From Deltaproteobacteria bacterium (GTDB taxonomy: Bacteria > Desulfobacterota > Desulfobacteria > Desulfobacterales > ETH-SRB1): a stretch of 32,895 nucleotides of DNA. Positions within the stretch are counted from its first letter, which is position 1; the number at the start of each line of letters is the position of its first letter. The position numbers and the translations under genes were made by a program. The stretch spans positions 1-32,895 of the forward strand of contig JAJSZP010000008.1 in assembly GCA_030262775.1 (NCBI GenBank). Direction: 5' to 3'. Positions 19,374 through 29,578 of this stretch are shown piece after piece. The notes under the pieces are model-generated. The model saw only the letters and a program-made list of their open reading frames with translations. It ran no database searches and was not told the DNA's origin.

Positions 19374-19757
19374 TCACTTCCTTTTCTCTCCACCTCTCTT
19401 CTTAACAGCCGATCTTTTCGGCCCCTTTCTTGTGCGCGCATTAGTACTTGTCCTCTGTCCCCGCACAGGAAGCGATTTTCGGTGGCGGAGGCCACGATAT
19501 GATCCAAGCTCCATCAGCCTTTTTATATTCATAGAAATATCGGTACGGAGCTCACCTTCAACCTTATATTCACTGTCAATAACCTTGCGAATATTATTAA
19601 TCTCGGCTTCTGACAAATCATCACTCTTGGTATCAGGATCAATGTTAAGCTTTGTTAGTATGCGTTTAGATATTGTCCTGCCAATTCCATAAATGTATGA
19701 CAGCGCTATCTCAATTCGCTTTTGTCTAGGTAAATCTACACCCGCAATTCTTGCCAA
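19374..19757 (-). CDS. rpsM: 30S ribosomal protein S13
   Basis: [30 protein letters not shown]...[25 protein letters not shown]. Confidence 0.98.
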   Translation of the reverse strand: MARIAGVDLPRQKRIEIALSYIYGIGRTISKRILTKLNIDPDTKSDDLSEAEINNIRKVIDSEYKVEGELRTDISMNIKRLMELGSYRGLRHRKSLPVRGQRTSTNARTRKGPKRSAVKKRGGEKRK

Positions 19758-19770
19758 AGTTTATCCTCCT

Positions 19771-19884
19771 CTATCCCTGCCTCTGTTTGTGCCGTTTATT
19801 TTCGCAGATCACTCTTACAACACCTTTTCTTCGAATTATTTTACACTTACTGCAAATTTTTTTAACTGATGCTCTTACTTTCAT
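19771..19884 (-). CDS. rpmJ: 50S ribosomal protein L36 (not in the supplied ORF track)
   Basis: Manual translation [37 protein letters not shown], 37 aa, zinc-type C/C/C/H pattern, between infA and rpsM. Confidence 0.97.
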   Translation of the reverse strand: MKVRASVKKICSKCKIIRRKGVVRVICENKRHKQRQG

Positions 19885-19933
19885 AAATAAAACTCCCTTT
19901 AACAGTCAAAATACAAAATAAGAAAATGACCTA

Positions 19934-19963
19934 AGTAAGGGCACGATGCGCTGTGCCCTTACT
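19934..19963. repeat. Perfect 11-bp stem hairpin between infA and rpmJ
   Basis: AGTAAGGGCAC-gatgcgct-GTGCCCTTACT. Confidence 0.9.
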
Positions 19964-19984
19964 GTTATAGATTTTCAGATTGTT

Positions 19985-20020
19985 AGGTTCATGGGTTAGT
20001 CGGCTTTTAACCCTGAACCT
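19985..20020. repeat. Hairpin, family D copy 1, immediately 3' of infA
   Basis: AGGTTCA(t)GGGTTA-gtcggcttt-TAACCCTGAACCT; core GTTAGTCGGCTTTTAACC also near 31380. Confidence 0.85.
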
Positions 20021-20026
20021 GAATAC

Positions 20027-20245
20027 TTACTTTGATCTATATGTTATTCTGCCGCGAGAGAGATCATATGGTGAAAGCTCGACTGTAACTTTATCTCCCG
20101 GCAAAATTTTTATAAAATGCATGCGCATTTTTCCGGAAATATGCGCAAGCACCTCGTGCTTATTTTCCAGTTCAACTTTAAACATTGCATTGGGCAGAGC
20201 CTCAAGAACCTTGCCCTCTACCTTTATAGCCTCTTCCTTTGGCAT
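20027..20245 (-). CDS. infA: Translation initiation factor IF-1
   Basis: [70 protein letters not shown]. Confidence 0.97.
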   Translation of the reverse strand: MPKEEAIKVEGKVLEALPNAMFKVELENKHEVLAHISGKMRMHFIKILPGDKVTVELSPYDLSRGRITYRSK

Positions 20246-20247
20246 TT

Positions 20248-21003
20248 TTAACTCCCATTCCTTTTACTTAAGATAATTGGACTGCTTTCTGTAATCGCAA
20301 TCGTATGCTCAAAATGTGCAGACAAAGAACCATCCTTTGTTACAGCCGTCCATCCATCCTCAAGTATTTTAACATCATAATTTTTTTCATTCACCATGGG
20401 CTCTATAGCCAAAGTCATACCTGGTTTTAATCTAACCCCCATACCGGGCTTCCCAAAATTAGGTATCTGAGGTTCTTCATGAAGATCGCTTCCTATCCCA
20501 TGCCCCACAAACTTGCGAACCACAGAAAAACCGGATGCTTCAACATGCGTTTGGATTGCATGAGAAATATCAGAAAGCCTGCCGCCCGGGACCGCCTTTT
20601 CAATACCTTTGTAGAGGGACTCTTCCGTAACCTGAGTCAGTTTTCGGGCAGATTCGGATATCTTGCCAACAGGCACTGTAATAGCTGAGTCACCGTAATA
20701 ACCGTTTAAAAGAACACCAAAATCCAGGCTAATAATATCACCTTCGTTCAGAGGAGTTTTAGAAGAAAATCCATGTACAACCGTGTTATTAACAGACGCG
20801 CATATTGAATAAGGAAAACCCCTGTATCCCTTGAAAGCCGGAATTGCATTTCTCTTGTAAGTCAAACGTTCTGAAAGATCATTTAAATAAAGAGTATCAA
20901 TTCCAGGTGTTATTTCTGACTCAAGTTTAGAAAGAATTTCAGCAACGACCTGATTACTTGCATAAATCTTTTCAATCTCTTCGGTTGATTTTAAAATAAC
21001 CAT
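20248..21003 (-). CDS. map: Type I methionyl aminopeptidase
   Basis: [50 protein letters not shown]. Confidence 0.97.
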   Translation of the reverse strand: MVILKSTEEIEKIYASNQVVAEILSKLESEITPGIDTLYLNDLSERLTYKRNAIPAFKGYRGFPYSICASVNNTVVHGFSSKTPLNEGDIISLDFGVLLNGYYGDSAITVPVGKISESARKLTQVTEESLYKGIEKAVPGGRLSDISHAIQTHVEASGFSVVRKFVGHGIGSDLHEEPQIPNFGKPGMGVRLKPGMTLAIEPMVNEKNYDVKILEDGWTAVTKDGSLSAHFEHTIAITESSPIILSKRNGS

Positions 21004-21004
21004 C

Positions 21005-22321
21005 TTAAGATCTTCCCTTAACCCTATCTCCGCCCTTTTTTAAAAAACCCTCATAATGACGTGTCAACATGTGTGATTCTATTTGAGAAACAGTATCAAT
21101 GGCTACACCGACAACTATAAGAAGAGCTGTACCACCGAAATAAAAAGGAACGTTAAATTTTGATATTAAAATTGACGGAAGCACACATACTGCTGAAACA
21201 TATATGGCCCCACCAAGAGTTATTCTAGTTAAAACTCTTTCAATATAGTCCGCTGTACGCTTACCCGGACGGATACCAGGTATATAGCCGCCATGTTTTT
21301 TCATATTTTCCGCAACATCATCGGGGTTAAATGTGATAGCGGTATAAAAATAGCAAAAAAAGAATATTAGACCTACAAATAATACTTCATAAATGATGCT
21401 GCCGGGTGTTATTGCGGAGACAATATTCTGTATCCATACAACCGCTATAAAACTGCCTATAGTCGCCGGAAACATCATGATTGATGATGCAAAAATAGGT
21501 GGTATTACTCCGGATGTATTAATTTTCAATGGAAGATGGGTGCTCTGACCTCCGTACATTTTCCGCCCCACAACCCTTTTAGCATATTGTACCGGTATGC
21601 GTCGCTGCCCTTGCTCAACAAATATAATGCAAGCTACGACAGCTATCATAAAAATTGTCAGAATAAGGATTATAAATATTCCCATTTCTCCTGTTGAAAG
21701 GAGTTTAAAAGTATTTGCTATCGCAGTTGGCAATCGGGCAACAATACCGGCAAATATTATAAGTGAAATACCATTGCCGATCCCTCTCTCTGTTATCTGC
21801 TCACCTAACCACATAATAAATGCTGTTCCTGCCGTCAGGGTAATTACAGTCATAATTTTGAATTCCCATCCAGGATGTATAACCACAGGAGCACCGCCAG
21901 GCGAAGTCATTTGTTCAAGGCCGATGCTGATACCAAACCCTTGTATTATACTTAACAATACAGTTCCGTAACGGGTATATTGTGTAATCTTTTTCCGTCC
22001 ATGCTCGCCCTCTTTTGATAGCCTCTCAAGATGCGGTATAACTACTGTTAAGAGCTGAAGAATAATGGACGCACTTATGTAAGGCATTATCCCTAAAGCA
22101 AAAACCGAGAGCCTTTCTAACGCACCGCCTGAAAACATATCAAACAGGCCAAGCAAAGTCCCCTTTGCTCGAGCAAAAAATGAGGCTAGTGCAACAGCAT
22201 CTATGCCAGGAGTTGGAACATGCACTCCGATACGGTAAACTATAAGAAGAGCAAAAGTATATAATATCCTTTTTTTTAGCTCGGGTATTTTAAATATATT
22301 TCCGAACCCATCGCTAACCAT
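21005..22321 (-). CDS. secY: Preprotein translocase subunit SecY
   Basis: Ten-TM SecY pattern; [40 protein letters not shown]-like [18 protein letters not shown]. Confidence 0.98.
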   Translation of the reverse strand: MVSDGFGNIFKIPELKKRILYTFALLIVYRIGVHVPTPGIDAVALASFFARAKGTLLGLFDMFSGGALERLSVFALGIMPYISASIILQLLTVVIPHLERLSKEGEHGRKKITQYTRYGTVLLSIIQGFGISIGLEQMTSPGGAPVVIHPGWEFKIMTVITLTAGTAFIMWLGEQITERGIGNGISLIIFAGIVARLPTAIANTFKLLSTGEMGIFIILILTIFMIAVVACIIFVEQGQRRIPVQYAKRVVGRKMYGGQSTHLPLKINTSGVIPPIFASSIMMFPATIGSFIAVVWIQNIVSAITPGSIIYEVLFVGLIFFFCYFYTAITFNPDDVAENMKKHGGYIPGIRPGKRTADYIERVLTRITLGGAIYVSAVCVLPSILISKFNVPFYFGGTALLIVVGVAIDTVSQIESHMLTRHYEGFLKKGGDRVKGRS

Positions 22322-22322
22322 A

Positions 22323-22763
22323 CTATAAAACCTCTATATTTCCACCAGCAGCAATAATTTTCTCTCTGGCATTTTTGCTGGCGCTATTTAACCGTATCGT
22401 AAGAGGAATCTTTATCTCACCTTGAGCAAGAAGTTTGATACCATCTATTTTACCCTTAACAAGGCCGGAATTAAAAAGAGCATCTTCATCCACTATGCTG
22501 TCTTTCTCAAATCTCGACAGGTCACGTATATTAATAACAGCAATATTTTTTCTGAAAATGTTTGTAAAACCACGTTTTGGCAAACGACGATGAATAGGCA
22601 TTTGACCACCTTCAAAACCAGGCCTCACACCCCCTCCGGAACGACTATTATGTCCTTTTGTGCCCCTACCGGCAGTCTTGCCTCTTCCTGAGCCCACACC
22701 ACGACCAAGACGTTTTCGAGATTTTCGAGATCCCTCTGCCGGTGACAATTCATTAAGCCTCAT
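22323..22763 (-). CDS. rplO: 50S ribosomal protein L15
   Basis: [44 protein letters not shown]. Confidence 0.97.
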   Translation of the reverse strand: MRLNELSPAEGSRKSRKRLGRGVGSGRGKTAGRGTKGHNSRSGGGVRPGFEGGQMPIHRRLPKRGFTNIFRKNIAVINIRDLSRFEKDSIVDEDALFNSGLVKGKIDGIKLLAQGEIKIPLTIRLNSASKNAREKIIAAGGNIEVL

Positions 22764-22947
22764 CTATCTTCTCCTCAGCCTTCACTAAATGCAAAACTTT
22801 GTTTATCATCCCCCGGATAGAAGGAGTATCTATAAATTCAACTGTTCTGTTTATCTTTGCAAGCCCCATACTACGCAGTATCCTGCGATGTTTTTCAGGC
22901 CTTCCGATCATGCTTTTAACAAGAGTCACCTTCAATTTGCCAGACAT
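22753..22947 (-). CDS. rpmD: 50S ribosomal protein L30
   Basis: [52 protein letters not shown]. Confidence 0.96.
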   Translation of the reverse strand: MSGKLKVTLVKSMIGRPEKHRRILRSMGLAKINRTVEFIDTPSIRGMINKVLHLVKAEEKIDEA

Positions 22948-23027
22948 TTATATTTCCCCCTTAAAGTGCATAATATGCATAAATCGTAATATGTTAGTAC
23001 GATGTAACACATATTATATGCAATAAA

Positions 23028-23331
23028 GCTTCAAGCATAATACATTCAAAACAGGAAACTGTCTGAGCGTATTAGATATCGTTAAAAAAATTCGGTATAA
23101 AATGCCATTTTTGCACGGCTATTTGCTCAATTAGGCTACCAATATAAGACTGAACAGCCTGAGAATTCAATCAGTTAGCAACCACTTAGATTTTGCGTGA
23201 TTCTATAATTGCCTTAGAACTGAAATGGCGGAAAGTGTTCCGTTTTAAGTTGATAGCCCTCAATTACCATAATTTTTTTATGATATCTTATGCATGAGTT
23301 TTTCATGCTTTGAATGCATTATGCTTGAAAC
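23028..23331. repeat. Inverted-repeat-bounded intergenic element, family C (304 bp), between rpsE and rpmD
   Basis: 25-nt arms 23028-23052 (GCTTCAAGCATAATACATTCAAAAC) and 23307-23331 (reverse complement GTTTCAAGCATAATGCATTCAAAGC), 22/25 identical. Confidence 0.85.
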
Positions 23332-23354
23332 GGATATATTTTCAAAAAGCTAAA
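23331..23354. repeat. 24-nt dispersed repeat, copy 1 (cggatatattttcaaaaagctaaa)
   Basis: 23/24 identical to 31441-31464. Confidence 0.85.
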
Positions 23355-23357
23355 ATA

Positions 23358-23852
23358 TCACAAATCTTCTAATCTTTTGCCACGCCTGGCAGCTACCTGT
23401 TCACGACTTTGAAGTTGACTTAGCCCTGTAACAGTAGCTTTTACCAAATTATGAGGATTATGGGATCCAATACACTTTGTAAGAATATTAGTTACGCCGA
23501 CCGCCTCTAACACAGCCCGAACAGCACCGCCAGCTATAACTCCTGTGCCTTGTGAAGCAGGTTTTAAAAACACTTTCCCTGCGCCGAACTTTCCTATAAT
23601 CTCAAAGGGAATTGTTCCATCAATCAGGGAAACTTTAATCATGTTCTTTTTTGCTTTTTCTATAGCTTTTCGGATCGCTTCCGGCACTTCCCCTGCTTTA
23701 CCCAACCCATAACCAATACTGCCATTTCCATCACCAACAACAACTATAGCGCTAAAACTGAACCTGCGACCACCTTTAACTACCTTCGCTACACGGTTAA
23801 TGTGAACTACCTTATCAATCAACTGACTTTCGCCTGTATCTTGTTTAAACAA
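23358..23852 (-). CDS. rpsE: 30S ribosomal protein S5
   Basis: [49 protein letters not shown]. Confidence 0.98.
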   Translation of the reverse strand: MFKQDTGESQLIDKVVHINRVAKVVKGGRRFSFSAIVVVGDGNGSIGYGLGKAGEVPEAIRKAIEKAKKNMIKVSLIDGTIPFEIIGKFGAGKVFLKPASQGTGVIAGGAVRAVLEAVGVTNILTKCIGSHNPHNLVKATVTGLSQLQSREQVAARRGKRLEDL

Positions 23853-23868
23853 GATTCCGCCTCCTTAT

Positions 23869-24252
23869 TTAAAAATCCAAACCAGCTTCGCGTGCACCAT
23901 TGGAAATCGCTTTAACCCGACCGTGATATAAAAACCCATTCCGATCGAATACTACTTTTTTAATTCCTTTTTCATTAGCGCGTTCAGCTACAAGTTTTCC
24001 GACAAGGGTTGCCACTGAAACTTTGTTTTTATACTCAGGAGATTCTTTGACTACCTGTTCCAAAGTTGATGCCGAAGCCAAAGTATGTCCGGTGATATCA
24101 TCAATTAGCTGCGCATAGATATGTTTTGCGCTTCGAAAGATACTCAGCCGTGGCCTTTGTTGTGTACCAAACATGGACTTTCTTATTCTTTTTTTTCTCT
24201 TAAAACGCGCAAGTCTTCTTTGATCCAACGAACCCATCTTATTTATCCCCAT
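23869..24252 (-). CDS. rplR: 50S ribosomal protein L18 (start ambiguous: 24258, 24252 or 24237)
   Basis: [41 protein letters not shown]. Confidence 0.96.
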   Translation of the reverse strand: MGINKMGSLDQRRLARFKRKKRIRKSMFGTQQRPRLSIFRSAKHIYAQLIDDITGHTLASASTLEQVVKESPEYKNKVSVATLVGKLVAERANEKGIKKVVFDRNGFLYHGRVKAISNGAREAGLDF

Positions 24253-24317
24253 ATACAAGTAGCTGTTTACAGTTCACGATTTTATGTTTTGAGCAACCGT
24301 AAACCGTTACTCTATTA

Positions 24318-24435
24318 AGCGTCTTGCAAAAACGCATGAAACCACGTTGCCCATGCCATATATTGTAGGGCAGCGTGAGCTGTGTCACATTATGTGATAG
24401 TGCTCTGCTAATCGGCGTTGTTTCTGCAAAAGGCT
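24318..24435. repeat. Palindromic intergenic element, family B copy 2 (about 118 bp), abutting the rplF stop codon
   Basis: agcgtcttgcaaaaacgcatgaaaccacgttgcc...ggcgttgtttctgcaaaaggct; reverse complement aligns to 16319-16438. Confidence 0.9.
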
Positions 24436-24975
24436 TTATTTAGTACCGGTTTTACCTGCTTTTTTATGTATATACTCCTCAGTATACTTAATCCCCTTGC
24501 CTTTATATGGCTCGGGCGGCCTTAATCTTCTAATTGCTGCAGATATGTGCCCTAACTGTTCTTTATCAATTCCGGAAAGCCTTATAATATTATTTTTCTC
24601 AATAGATGCAAAAATACCCTCCGGTAGATCAAAATCAATAGGATGTGAATATCCAAGATTAAAAACTATACGATTACCACTAAGCGTGGCACGATAGCCT
24701 ATACCGTTTATCTCCAAAACACGTTCAAACCCTTTGTTTACACCGGTTAGCATATTAGCGACAAGACTTCTGGTAAGTCCCTGCAATGACCTGCCGATTC
24801 TGTCATCTTTTTTCATGGTTACATTCACAATGCCATCTTTTATTTCAAGATTGACTAAAGGATGTATAGGTCTTGAAAGAGCACCTTTCTGTCCCTCGAC
24901 AGTAACTATCCTGTCTTTATATAATACCTTCGTTTTATCAGGTATCTGTATCGGTTTTTTGCCTACTCGAGACAT
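24436..24975 (-). CDS. rplF: 50S ribosomal protein L6
   Basis: MSRVGKKPIQIPDKTKVLYKDRIVTVEGQKGAL...RLRPPEPYKGKGIKYTEEYIHKKAGKTG. Confidence 0.98.
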   Translation of the reverse strand: MSRVGKKPIQIPDKTKVLYKDRIVTVEGQKGALSRPIHPLVNLEIKDGIVNVTMKKDDRIGRSLQGLTRSLVANMLTGVNKGFERVLEINGIGYRATLSGNRIVFNLGYSHPIDFDLPEGIFASIEKNNIIRLSGIDKEQLGHISAAIRRLRPPEPYKGKGIKYTEEYIHKKAGKTGTK

Positions 24976-24994
24976 ATAATAATACTCCTATCGG

Positions 24995-25393
24995 CTACCA
25001 TACATTACAGAGGATCTCGCCCCCTATATTCTCATTCCTGGCTTTTTTGTCTGTCATTATCCCCTTAGATGTGGATAAAATCGCAATTCCCATGCCATTT
25101 AAAACCGGCTTTATATCTTTACTCTTTACGTAAACCCTTCTGCTGGGTTTGCTGACACGATCAATACCAAATATCACCTTTGACTGCCCTGACCCATATT
25201 TAAGATAGACACGCAAGATGCCCTGTTTGGTATCTTTTATGAATTTATAATTCTTAATAAATCCTTCAATTTTTAATATTTTAGCTATTTCAATTTTTAA
25301 CTTTGACGCAGGAATTTTAACAGCGTTAAATTTTGCCTTTTCAGCATTCCTGATTCTGGTCAACATATCTGCAACTGAATCGCTCATTGCCAT
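24995..25393 (-). CDS. rpsH: 30S ribosomal protein S8
   Basis: DSVADMLTRIRNAEKAKFNAVKIPASKLKIEIAKIL...GIAILSTSKGIMTDKKAR. Confidence 0.98.
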   Translation of the reverse strand: MAMSDSVADMLTRIRNAEKAKFNAVKIPASKLKIEIAKILKIEGFIKNYKFIKDTKQGILRVYLKYGSGQSKVIFGIDRVSKPSRRVYVKSKDIKPVLNGMGIAILSTSKGIMTDKKARNENIGGEILCNVW

Positions 25394-25425
25394 TGTTTTT
25401 TCTCCGTAACTATATAACTTTTAAC

Positions 25426-25634
25426 TATAGTACTTTCAGATAAATAATTTCACTGTGTTATCAGTCGTTGACGTATAACTATAGTCTGCACCATATGACT
25501 TTGCGATATTAACATAACATAAGTCTATGTAATATATAGAATTAATTTTTATATTTACCCTATAGTCATATTGTACAGGCTATAATACGCTTTCCTCCTT
25601 CTGGCCTTGTGAAATTAATTATCTGAAAGTCTAT
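25426..25634 (-). repeat. Palindromic intergenic element, family A copy 2 (about 209 bp) with a nested inner inverted repeat
   Basis: Outer ends tatagtactttcagataaataatttcac / gtgaaattaattatctgaaagtctat; inner arms 25472-25500 and 25564-25589. Confidence 0.85.
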
Positions 25635-25654
25635 CTTCATTATAAATACAAAAA

Positions 25655-25840
25655 TCACCAGCTTGATTTTATAACTCCAGGAAGCATACCTTGTGAAGCC
25701 AGATCACGAAAACAAATACGACAAATTCCAAATTTTCTCAAAAAACCTCTTGGCCTGCCGCAGATAGGACATCTATTGTATGCCCGAACTTTGAACTTTG
25801 GTTTTCTAATAGCTTTCATTCTAAGAGCTGTTTTTGCCAA
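25655..25840 (-). CDS. rpsN: 30S ribosomal protein S14, zinc-binding type
   Basis: 61 aa; [38 protein letters not shown]. Confidence 0.97.
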   Translation of the reverse strand: MAKTALRMKAIRKPKFKVRAYNRCPICGRPRGFLRKFGICRICFRDLASQGMLPGVIKSSW

Positions 25841-25850
25841 ATTATCCTCC

Positions 25851-26390
25851 TTAATTCCTGAATGGCATGCCTAACAACTTAAGAAGTTCTTTCCCCTCTC
25901 TGTCATTCTTAGCTGTTGTAACTACTGTTATATTAAGTCCCCTTATCCTGTCAATTTTATCGTAATCAATCTCTGGGAAAATAATATGTTCTTTGATCCC
26001 CAATGAATAATTCCCGCGCCCATCAAGAGCTTTATCTGAAACACCTCTGAAATCACGAACTCTAGGAAGAGCTACGTTAACGGTCTTGCTATAAAAATCA
26101 TACATACGTATATGACGCAGGGTAACCATACATCCAATCGGCATCCCTTCACGAAGCTTAAAGGCAGCGATTGACCTTCTAGCGCGTGTAACAACAGGTT
26201 GTTGCCCTGATATAAGTTTCATCTCTTCTGTAGCTGAATCAAGCAATTTTATATTATGGATAGCCTCTCCCAAGCCCATATTCAGCACAATTTTTTCAAG
26301 TTTAGGAACCTCCATGATATTCTGATACTTAAAGGTCTCCATCAACTTGGGAATAACTTCTTTTTCATAATAGTGTTTTAACTGCGACAT
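25851..26390 (-). CDS. rplE: 50S ribosomal protein L5
   Basis: [37 protein letters not shown]...[33 protein letters not shown]. Confidence 0.98.
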   Translation of the reverse strand: MSQLKHYYEKEVIPKLMETFKYQNIMEVPKLEKIVLNMGLGEAIHNIKLLDSATEEMKLISGQQPVVTRARRSIAAFKLREGMPIGCMVTLRHIRMYDFYSKTVNVALPRVRDFRGVSDKALDGRGNYSLGIKEHIIFPEIDYDKIDRIRGLNITVVTTAKNDREGKELLKLLGMPFRN

Positions 26391-26420
26391 TTTAATACCT
26401 TGTTATATTAAACGCTATTT

Positions 26421-26750
26421 TCAGTTGTCTATAATTTCACCGCACTTTCCGCAAATACGGGTTTTTTTGCCATCCTCAAGAATCTGTATTTTGATTCGCA
26501 CGGATGACATACACTTGCTACACATCAACATGACATTCGATGAGCGGATAGGCGCTTCCTTTTCAACAATTCCACCCTGCTTGTTCTTAGCATTAGGCTT
26601 AACATGGTGTTTTACCATATTAATATTTTCCACAAGCACCTGGCTATTCTTTCGGATTACTTTAAGAACACTGCCTATCTTACCTTTGTCTTTACCGGCA
26701 ATAATTTTGACCTTGTCATTTTTCTTTATAAGACATTTATCTGTTACCAT
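26421..26750 (-). CDS. rplX: 50S ribosomal protein L24 (start likely 26750; ORF track 26771), with two C-terminal CxxC motifs
   Basis: IKKNDKVKIIAGKDKGKIGSVLKVIRKNSQVLVENINMVKHHVKP; CSKC...CGKC. Confidence 0.96.
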   Translation of the reverse strand: MVTDKCLIKKNDKVKIIAGKDKGKIGSVLKVIRKNSQVLVENINMVKHHVKPNAKNKQGGIVEKEAPIRSSNVMLMCSKCMSSVRIKIQILEDGKKTRICGKCGEIIDN

Positions 26751-26779
26751 AAGCCACTTCTCCCAGGGCAATATTAATC

Positions 26780-27148
26780 CTATAAAACTTCAGGTGCTAA
26801 CGAAATGATTTTCACAAACCTTTTGGCTCGAAGCTCCCTTGCCACAGGACCAAATATACGGGTGCCTATGGGTTCTTTATTTGCACTAATTAAAACAGCT
26901 GAATTATCATCAAATCTTATATATGATCCATCCGGCCTTCTGATTTCCTTTTTTGTACGAACCACAACAGCCTTCAAGACTTCTCCTTTTTTAACCTTGG
27001 CATTAGGTATAGCTTCCTTGACAGATACGACAATGATATCGCCAATACTTGCATACCTTCTCCTGGATCCTCCAAGAACTTTTATACAATACAATACCTT
27101 AGCGCCTGAATTATCTGCAACAGTCAATCTCGTTTCCGCCTGAATCAT
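26780..27148 (-). CDS. rplN: 50S ribosomal protein L14
   Basis: [48 protein letters not shown]. Confidence 0.98.
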   Translation of the reverse strand: MIQAETRLTVADNSGAKVLYCIKVLGGSRRRYASIGDIIVVSVKEAIPNAKVKKGEVLKAVVVRTKKEIRRPDGSYIRFDDNSAVLISANKEPIGTRIFGPVARELRAKRFVKIISLAPEVL

Positions 27149-27199
27149 CGCCTTTAATTCCCTTATATCATCAAATGCTGAACTCGTAAAAAATCATCA

Positions 27200-27327
27200 G
27201 ATCAACGAAAAAGTAAAAAGTTCATATGCAAGGCATGCAAATCTTGAAGAATAAAATGTACTTACAGTAGGTCGCAATTACGAAAAAGGAAGCACAACTC
27301 CGCACATGGACTTTTTACAAAGCCGTC
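27200..27327. repeat. Palindromic intergenic element, family G (about 128 bp), overlapping the rpsQ stop codon
   Basis: Arms GTAAAAAGTTCATATGC (27213-27229) versus reverse complement of GCACATGGACTTTTTAC (27302-27318); terminal GACGGC overlaps the TGA. Confidence 0.8.
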
Positions 27328-27583
27328 AAATAGTTTTTTGAACTATCTTGCTTACACGCCACTTTTTTGACCTGCTAAGAGGTCTTGATTCGGTTATTAA
27401 TACCTTATCTCCTATCTGACATGAATTATTTTCGTCGTGAGATGAAAACTTAGAACGTCTTCTAACATACTTATGATAGAATTTATGTTTAACCATTCTT
27501 TCAACCATAACAACCACGGTTTTATCCATCTTGTTATTAACTACTGTCCCCAATAGTTGTCTTCTCATTCCTTGCTTTTTCAT
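27326..27583 (-). CDS. rpsQ: 30S ribosomal protein S17
   Basis: RRQLLGTVVNNKMDKTVVVMVERMVKHKFYHKYVRRRSKFSSHDENNSCQIGDKVLITESRPLSRSKKWRV. Confidence 0.98.
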   Translation of the reverse strand: MKKQGMRRQLLGTVVNNKMDKTVVVMVERMVKHKFYHKYVRRRSKFSSHDENNSCQIGDKVLITESRPLSRSKKWRVSKIVQKTI

Positions 27584-27591
27584 AGGAGCAT

Positions 27592-27801
27592 CTATTCTTC
27601 TTTATCTGTTTTGTTTATTTCATCTTCTTTTAAAATAGTCCTTATCCTTGCTATACTATGCCTGGTTTGCTTCATTTTTTGTGGATTTTCGAGCTGAGCG
27701 GTTTCTTGCTGAAAATTCAAATTAAACAGCTCCTCTTTAAGATCATTCAGTTTTCTTTGCTTTTCTTCCAGACTAAATTCTCTAATCTCACTTGCCTTCA
27801 T
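27592..27801 (-). CDS. rpmC: 50S ribosomal protein L29
   Basis: [57 protein letters not shown]. Confidence 0.97.
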   Translation of the reverse strand: MKASEIREFSLEEKQRKLNDLKEELFNLNFQQETAQLENPQKMKQTRHSIARIRTILKEDEINKTDKEE

Positions 27802-28214
27802 TATACATCGCCCCTCTCAATGAATCTCGTCCTAACCGAAAGCTTATGAGAAGCAAGACGGAATGCCTCCTTTGCTAATTCCCTGCCAACGCCCTCTATT
27901 TCATAAAGGATTCTCCCTGGTTTAATAATTACACACCATCCTTCAGGCGCACCTTTTCCTTTGCCCATTCTAACCTCTGCTGGTTTCTTTGTAAAAGGCT
28001 TATCAGGGAATATTCTTATCCACAGCTTACCGCCTCTTTTTACATGCCGAGTCATAGCTATACGGGCGGCTTCAATCTGTTTAGATGTTATTGCGCCGCA
28101 TTCCGTTGCCTGTAATCCAAATTCACCGAAACTCAAGTTACATCCTCGACTGGATGTACCTTTCATTCTACCTCTTTGCTGCTTTCTAAATTTTACCTTT
28201 TTGGGACTCAGCAT
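27801..28214 (-). CDS. rplP: 50S ribosomal protein L16
   Basis: [73 protein letters not shown]. Confidence 0.98.
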   Translation of the reverse strand: MLSPKKVKFRKQQRGRMKGTSSRGCNLSFGEFGLQATECGAITSKQIEAARIAMTRHVKRGGKLWIRIFPDKPFTKKPAEVRMGKGKGAPEGWCVIIKPGRILYEIEGVGRELAKEAFRLASHKLSVRTRFIERGDV

Positions 28215-28234
28215 GTCCTTATTTCTCCTATTGG

Positions 28235-28894
28235 CTAACCTGTGCTGGCGCCAGCACTTATGGCATTCTTATCCAAAATCTCGCCTTTAAAAATAAATAC
28301 TTTTACACCAACAATCCCGTATGTAGTATTTGCCTCAATAAATCCATAAGCTATATCTGCCCTTAAAGTATGCAATGGAACCCTGCCTTCTTTATACCAT
28401 TCTGTCCTGGCCATTTCGGCTCCGCCTAAACGTCCCGAACATATAATCTTAACGCCTTTTGCACCAAACCTCATAGCCGATGAAACACCGCGTTTCATAG
28501 CACGCCTGAATGCAACTCTTCTTACAATCTGAAGAGCAATATTTTCAGCAACAAGCTGCGCATCAATCTCGGGTTTTCTTATCTCCTGAATATCTATTAG
28601 GACTTCATGGGGGATGATCCTCTCTAACTCTTTTTTAAGCTGAGATATCTCAGATCCTTTTTTCCCAATAACAATACCCGGCCTGGATGTAAAAATTCGG
28701 AGTCTAACACGCTTGGACGATCTTTCAATTTCAATCCTAGATATGCCTGCATGGTATAGTTTCTTTTTTATAAATTTTCTTACATTATAATCTTCCAAAA
28801 TATAATCGGAATAATTTTTTCCGGCATACCATCTTGATTCCCACGTTTTAACGATTCCCAATCTCAATCCTATAGGATTTACTTTCTGGCCCAA
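28235..28894 (-). CDS. rpsC: 30S ribosomal protein S3
   Basis: [37 protein letters not shown] domain [18 protein letters not shown]. Confidence 0.98.
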   Translation of the reverse strand: MGQKVNPIGLRLGIVKTWESRWYAGKNYSDYILEDYNVRKFIKKKLYHAGISRIEIERSSKRVRLRIFTSRPGIVIGKKGSEISQLKKELERIIPHEVLIDIQEIRKPEIDAQLVAENIALQIVRRVAFRRAMKRGVSSAMRFGAKGVKIICSGRLGGAEMARTEWYKEGRVPLHTLRADIAYGFIEANTTYGIVGVKVFIFKGEILDKNAISAGASTG

Positions 28895-28909
28895 GCCATT
28901 ACCTCCTTT

Positions 28910-29248
28910 TTAAGACGATTTTTCAGCCAAAACTACCGTGATATGTGAAGACCTTTTCAATATCTTTGTACCTCTACCGCGTGCTCTTGCTTTGAAACGC
29001 TTAAGCGTAGGACCCTGATCTGCAATTACATTACGAATAACCAGTGAATCTACATCTATCTCAGAATTCTGATTAGCATTTGCTACAGCGCTACGAACAA
29101 TTTTCTCCACAATTGCTGCTGCTTTATGGGGCATAAATTTAAGTGTATTAAGACCCGCTTCAACCGGTTTACCCTTGACAGCACCTATAATTTTACGAAC
29201 TTTCTGAGAGGAAATGCGTACATATCTTCCTACAGCTTTGATCTCCAT
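28910..29248 (-). CDS. rplV: 50S ribosomal protein L22
   Basis: [50 protein letters not shown]...[20 protein letters not shown]. Confidence 0.98.
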   Translation of the reverse strand: MEIKAVGRYVRISSQKVRKIIGAVKGKPVEAGLNTLKFMPHKAAAIVEKIVRSAVANANQNSEIDVDSLVIRNVIADQGPTLKRFKARARGRGTKILKRSSHITVVLAEKSS

Positions 29249-29282
29249 TGTTAAATATTCCCTTAATCTTATAACTTTACTT

Positions 29283-29564
29283 TTATTTCTTTAATTTTGA
29301 TTTTTTGTCTCCGGAATGTCCATAAAAGGTCCGTGTTGGAGAAAATTCACCCAACTTGTGGCCTACCATATCTTCTGATACAAAAACAGGAACAAATTTT
29401 CTTCCATTGTGTACTGCCATCGTAATCCCAACCATTTCAGGAATAATTGTCGAACGTCTGGACCATGTTTTAATAACCCTGCTACTATGTGCCTCTTGGG
29501 CTTTCATGACTTTGTTTAATACTTTTGAATCAATATATGGACCTCTTTTTAACGACCGTGGCAT
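29283..29564 (-). CDS. rpsS: 30S ribosomal protein S19
   Basis: [23 protein letters not shown]...[29 protein letters not shown]. Confidence 0.98.
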   Translation of the reverse strand: MPRSLKRGPYIDSKVLNKVMKAQEAHSSRVIKTWSRRSTIIPEMVGITMAVHNGRKFVPVFVSEDMVGHKLGEFSPTRTFYGHSGDKKSKLKK

Positions 29565-29578
29565 AATTTCTCCTGTTA

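Noticed and set aside
19270-19692. 140-aa + ORF opposite rpsK/rpsM
   Set aside because: Antisense shadow of conserved r-protein genes; the same applies to the other + strand ORFs within 16521-32000 that overlap r-protein, secY, map and rpoA genes.
19771-19884. Apparent absence of rpmJ from the operon (not in the ORF track)
   Set aside because: The gene is present; it is only 37 aa and falls below the track's length cutoff.
23028-23331. A tRNA or rRNA gene in the large rpsE-rpmD gap
   Set aside because: No cloverleaf-type features such as GGTTCRA-T arm spacing or a CCA end; the long terminal inverted repeat explains the region better.
26421-26750. Two CxxC motifs in L24 as a novel zinc ribbon
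   Set aside because: C-terminal CxxC pairs occur in L24 of many bacteria to my knowledge, so not treated as unusual.
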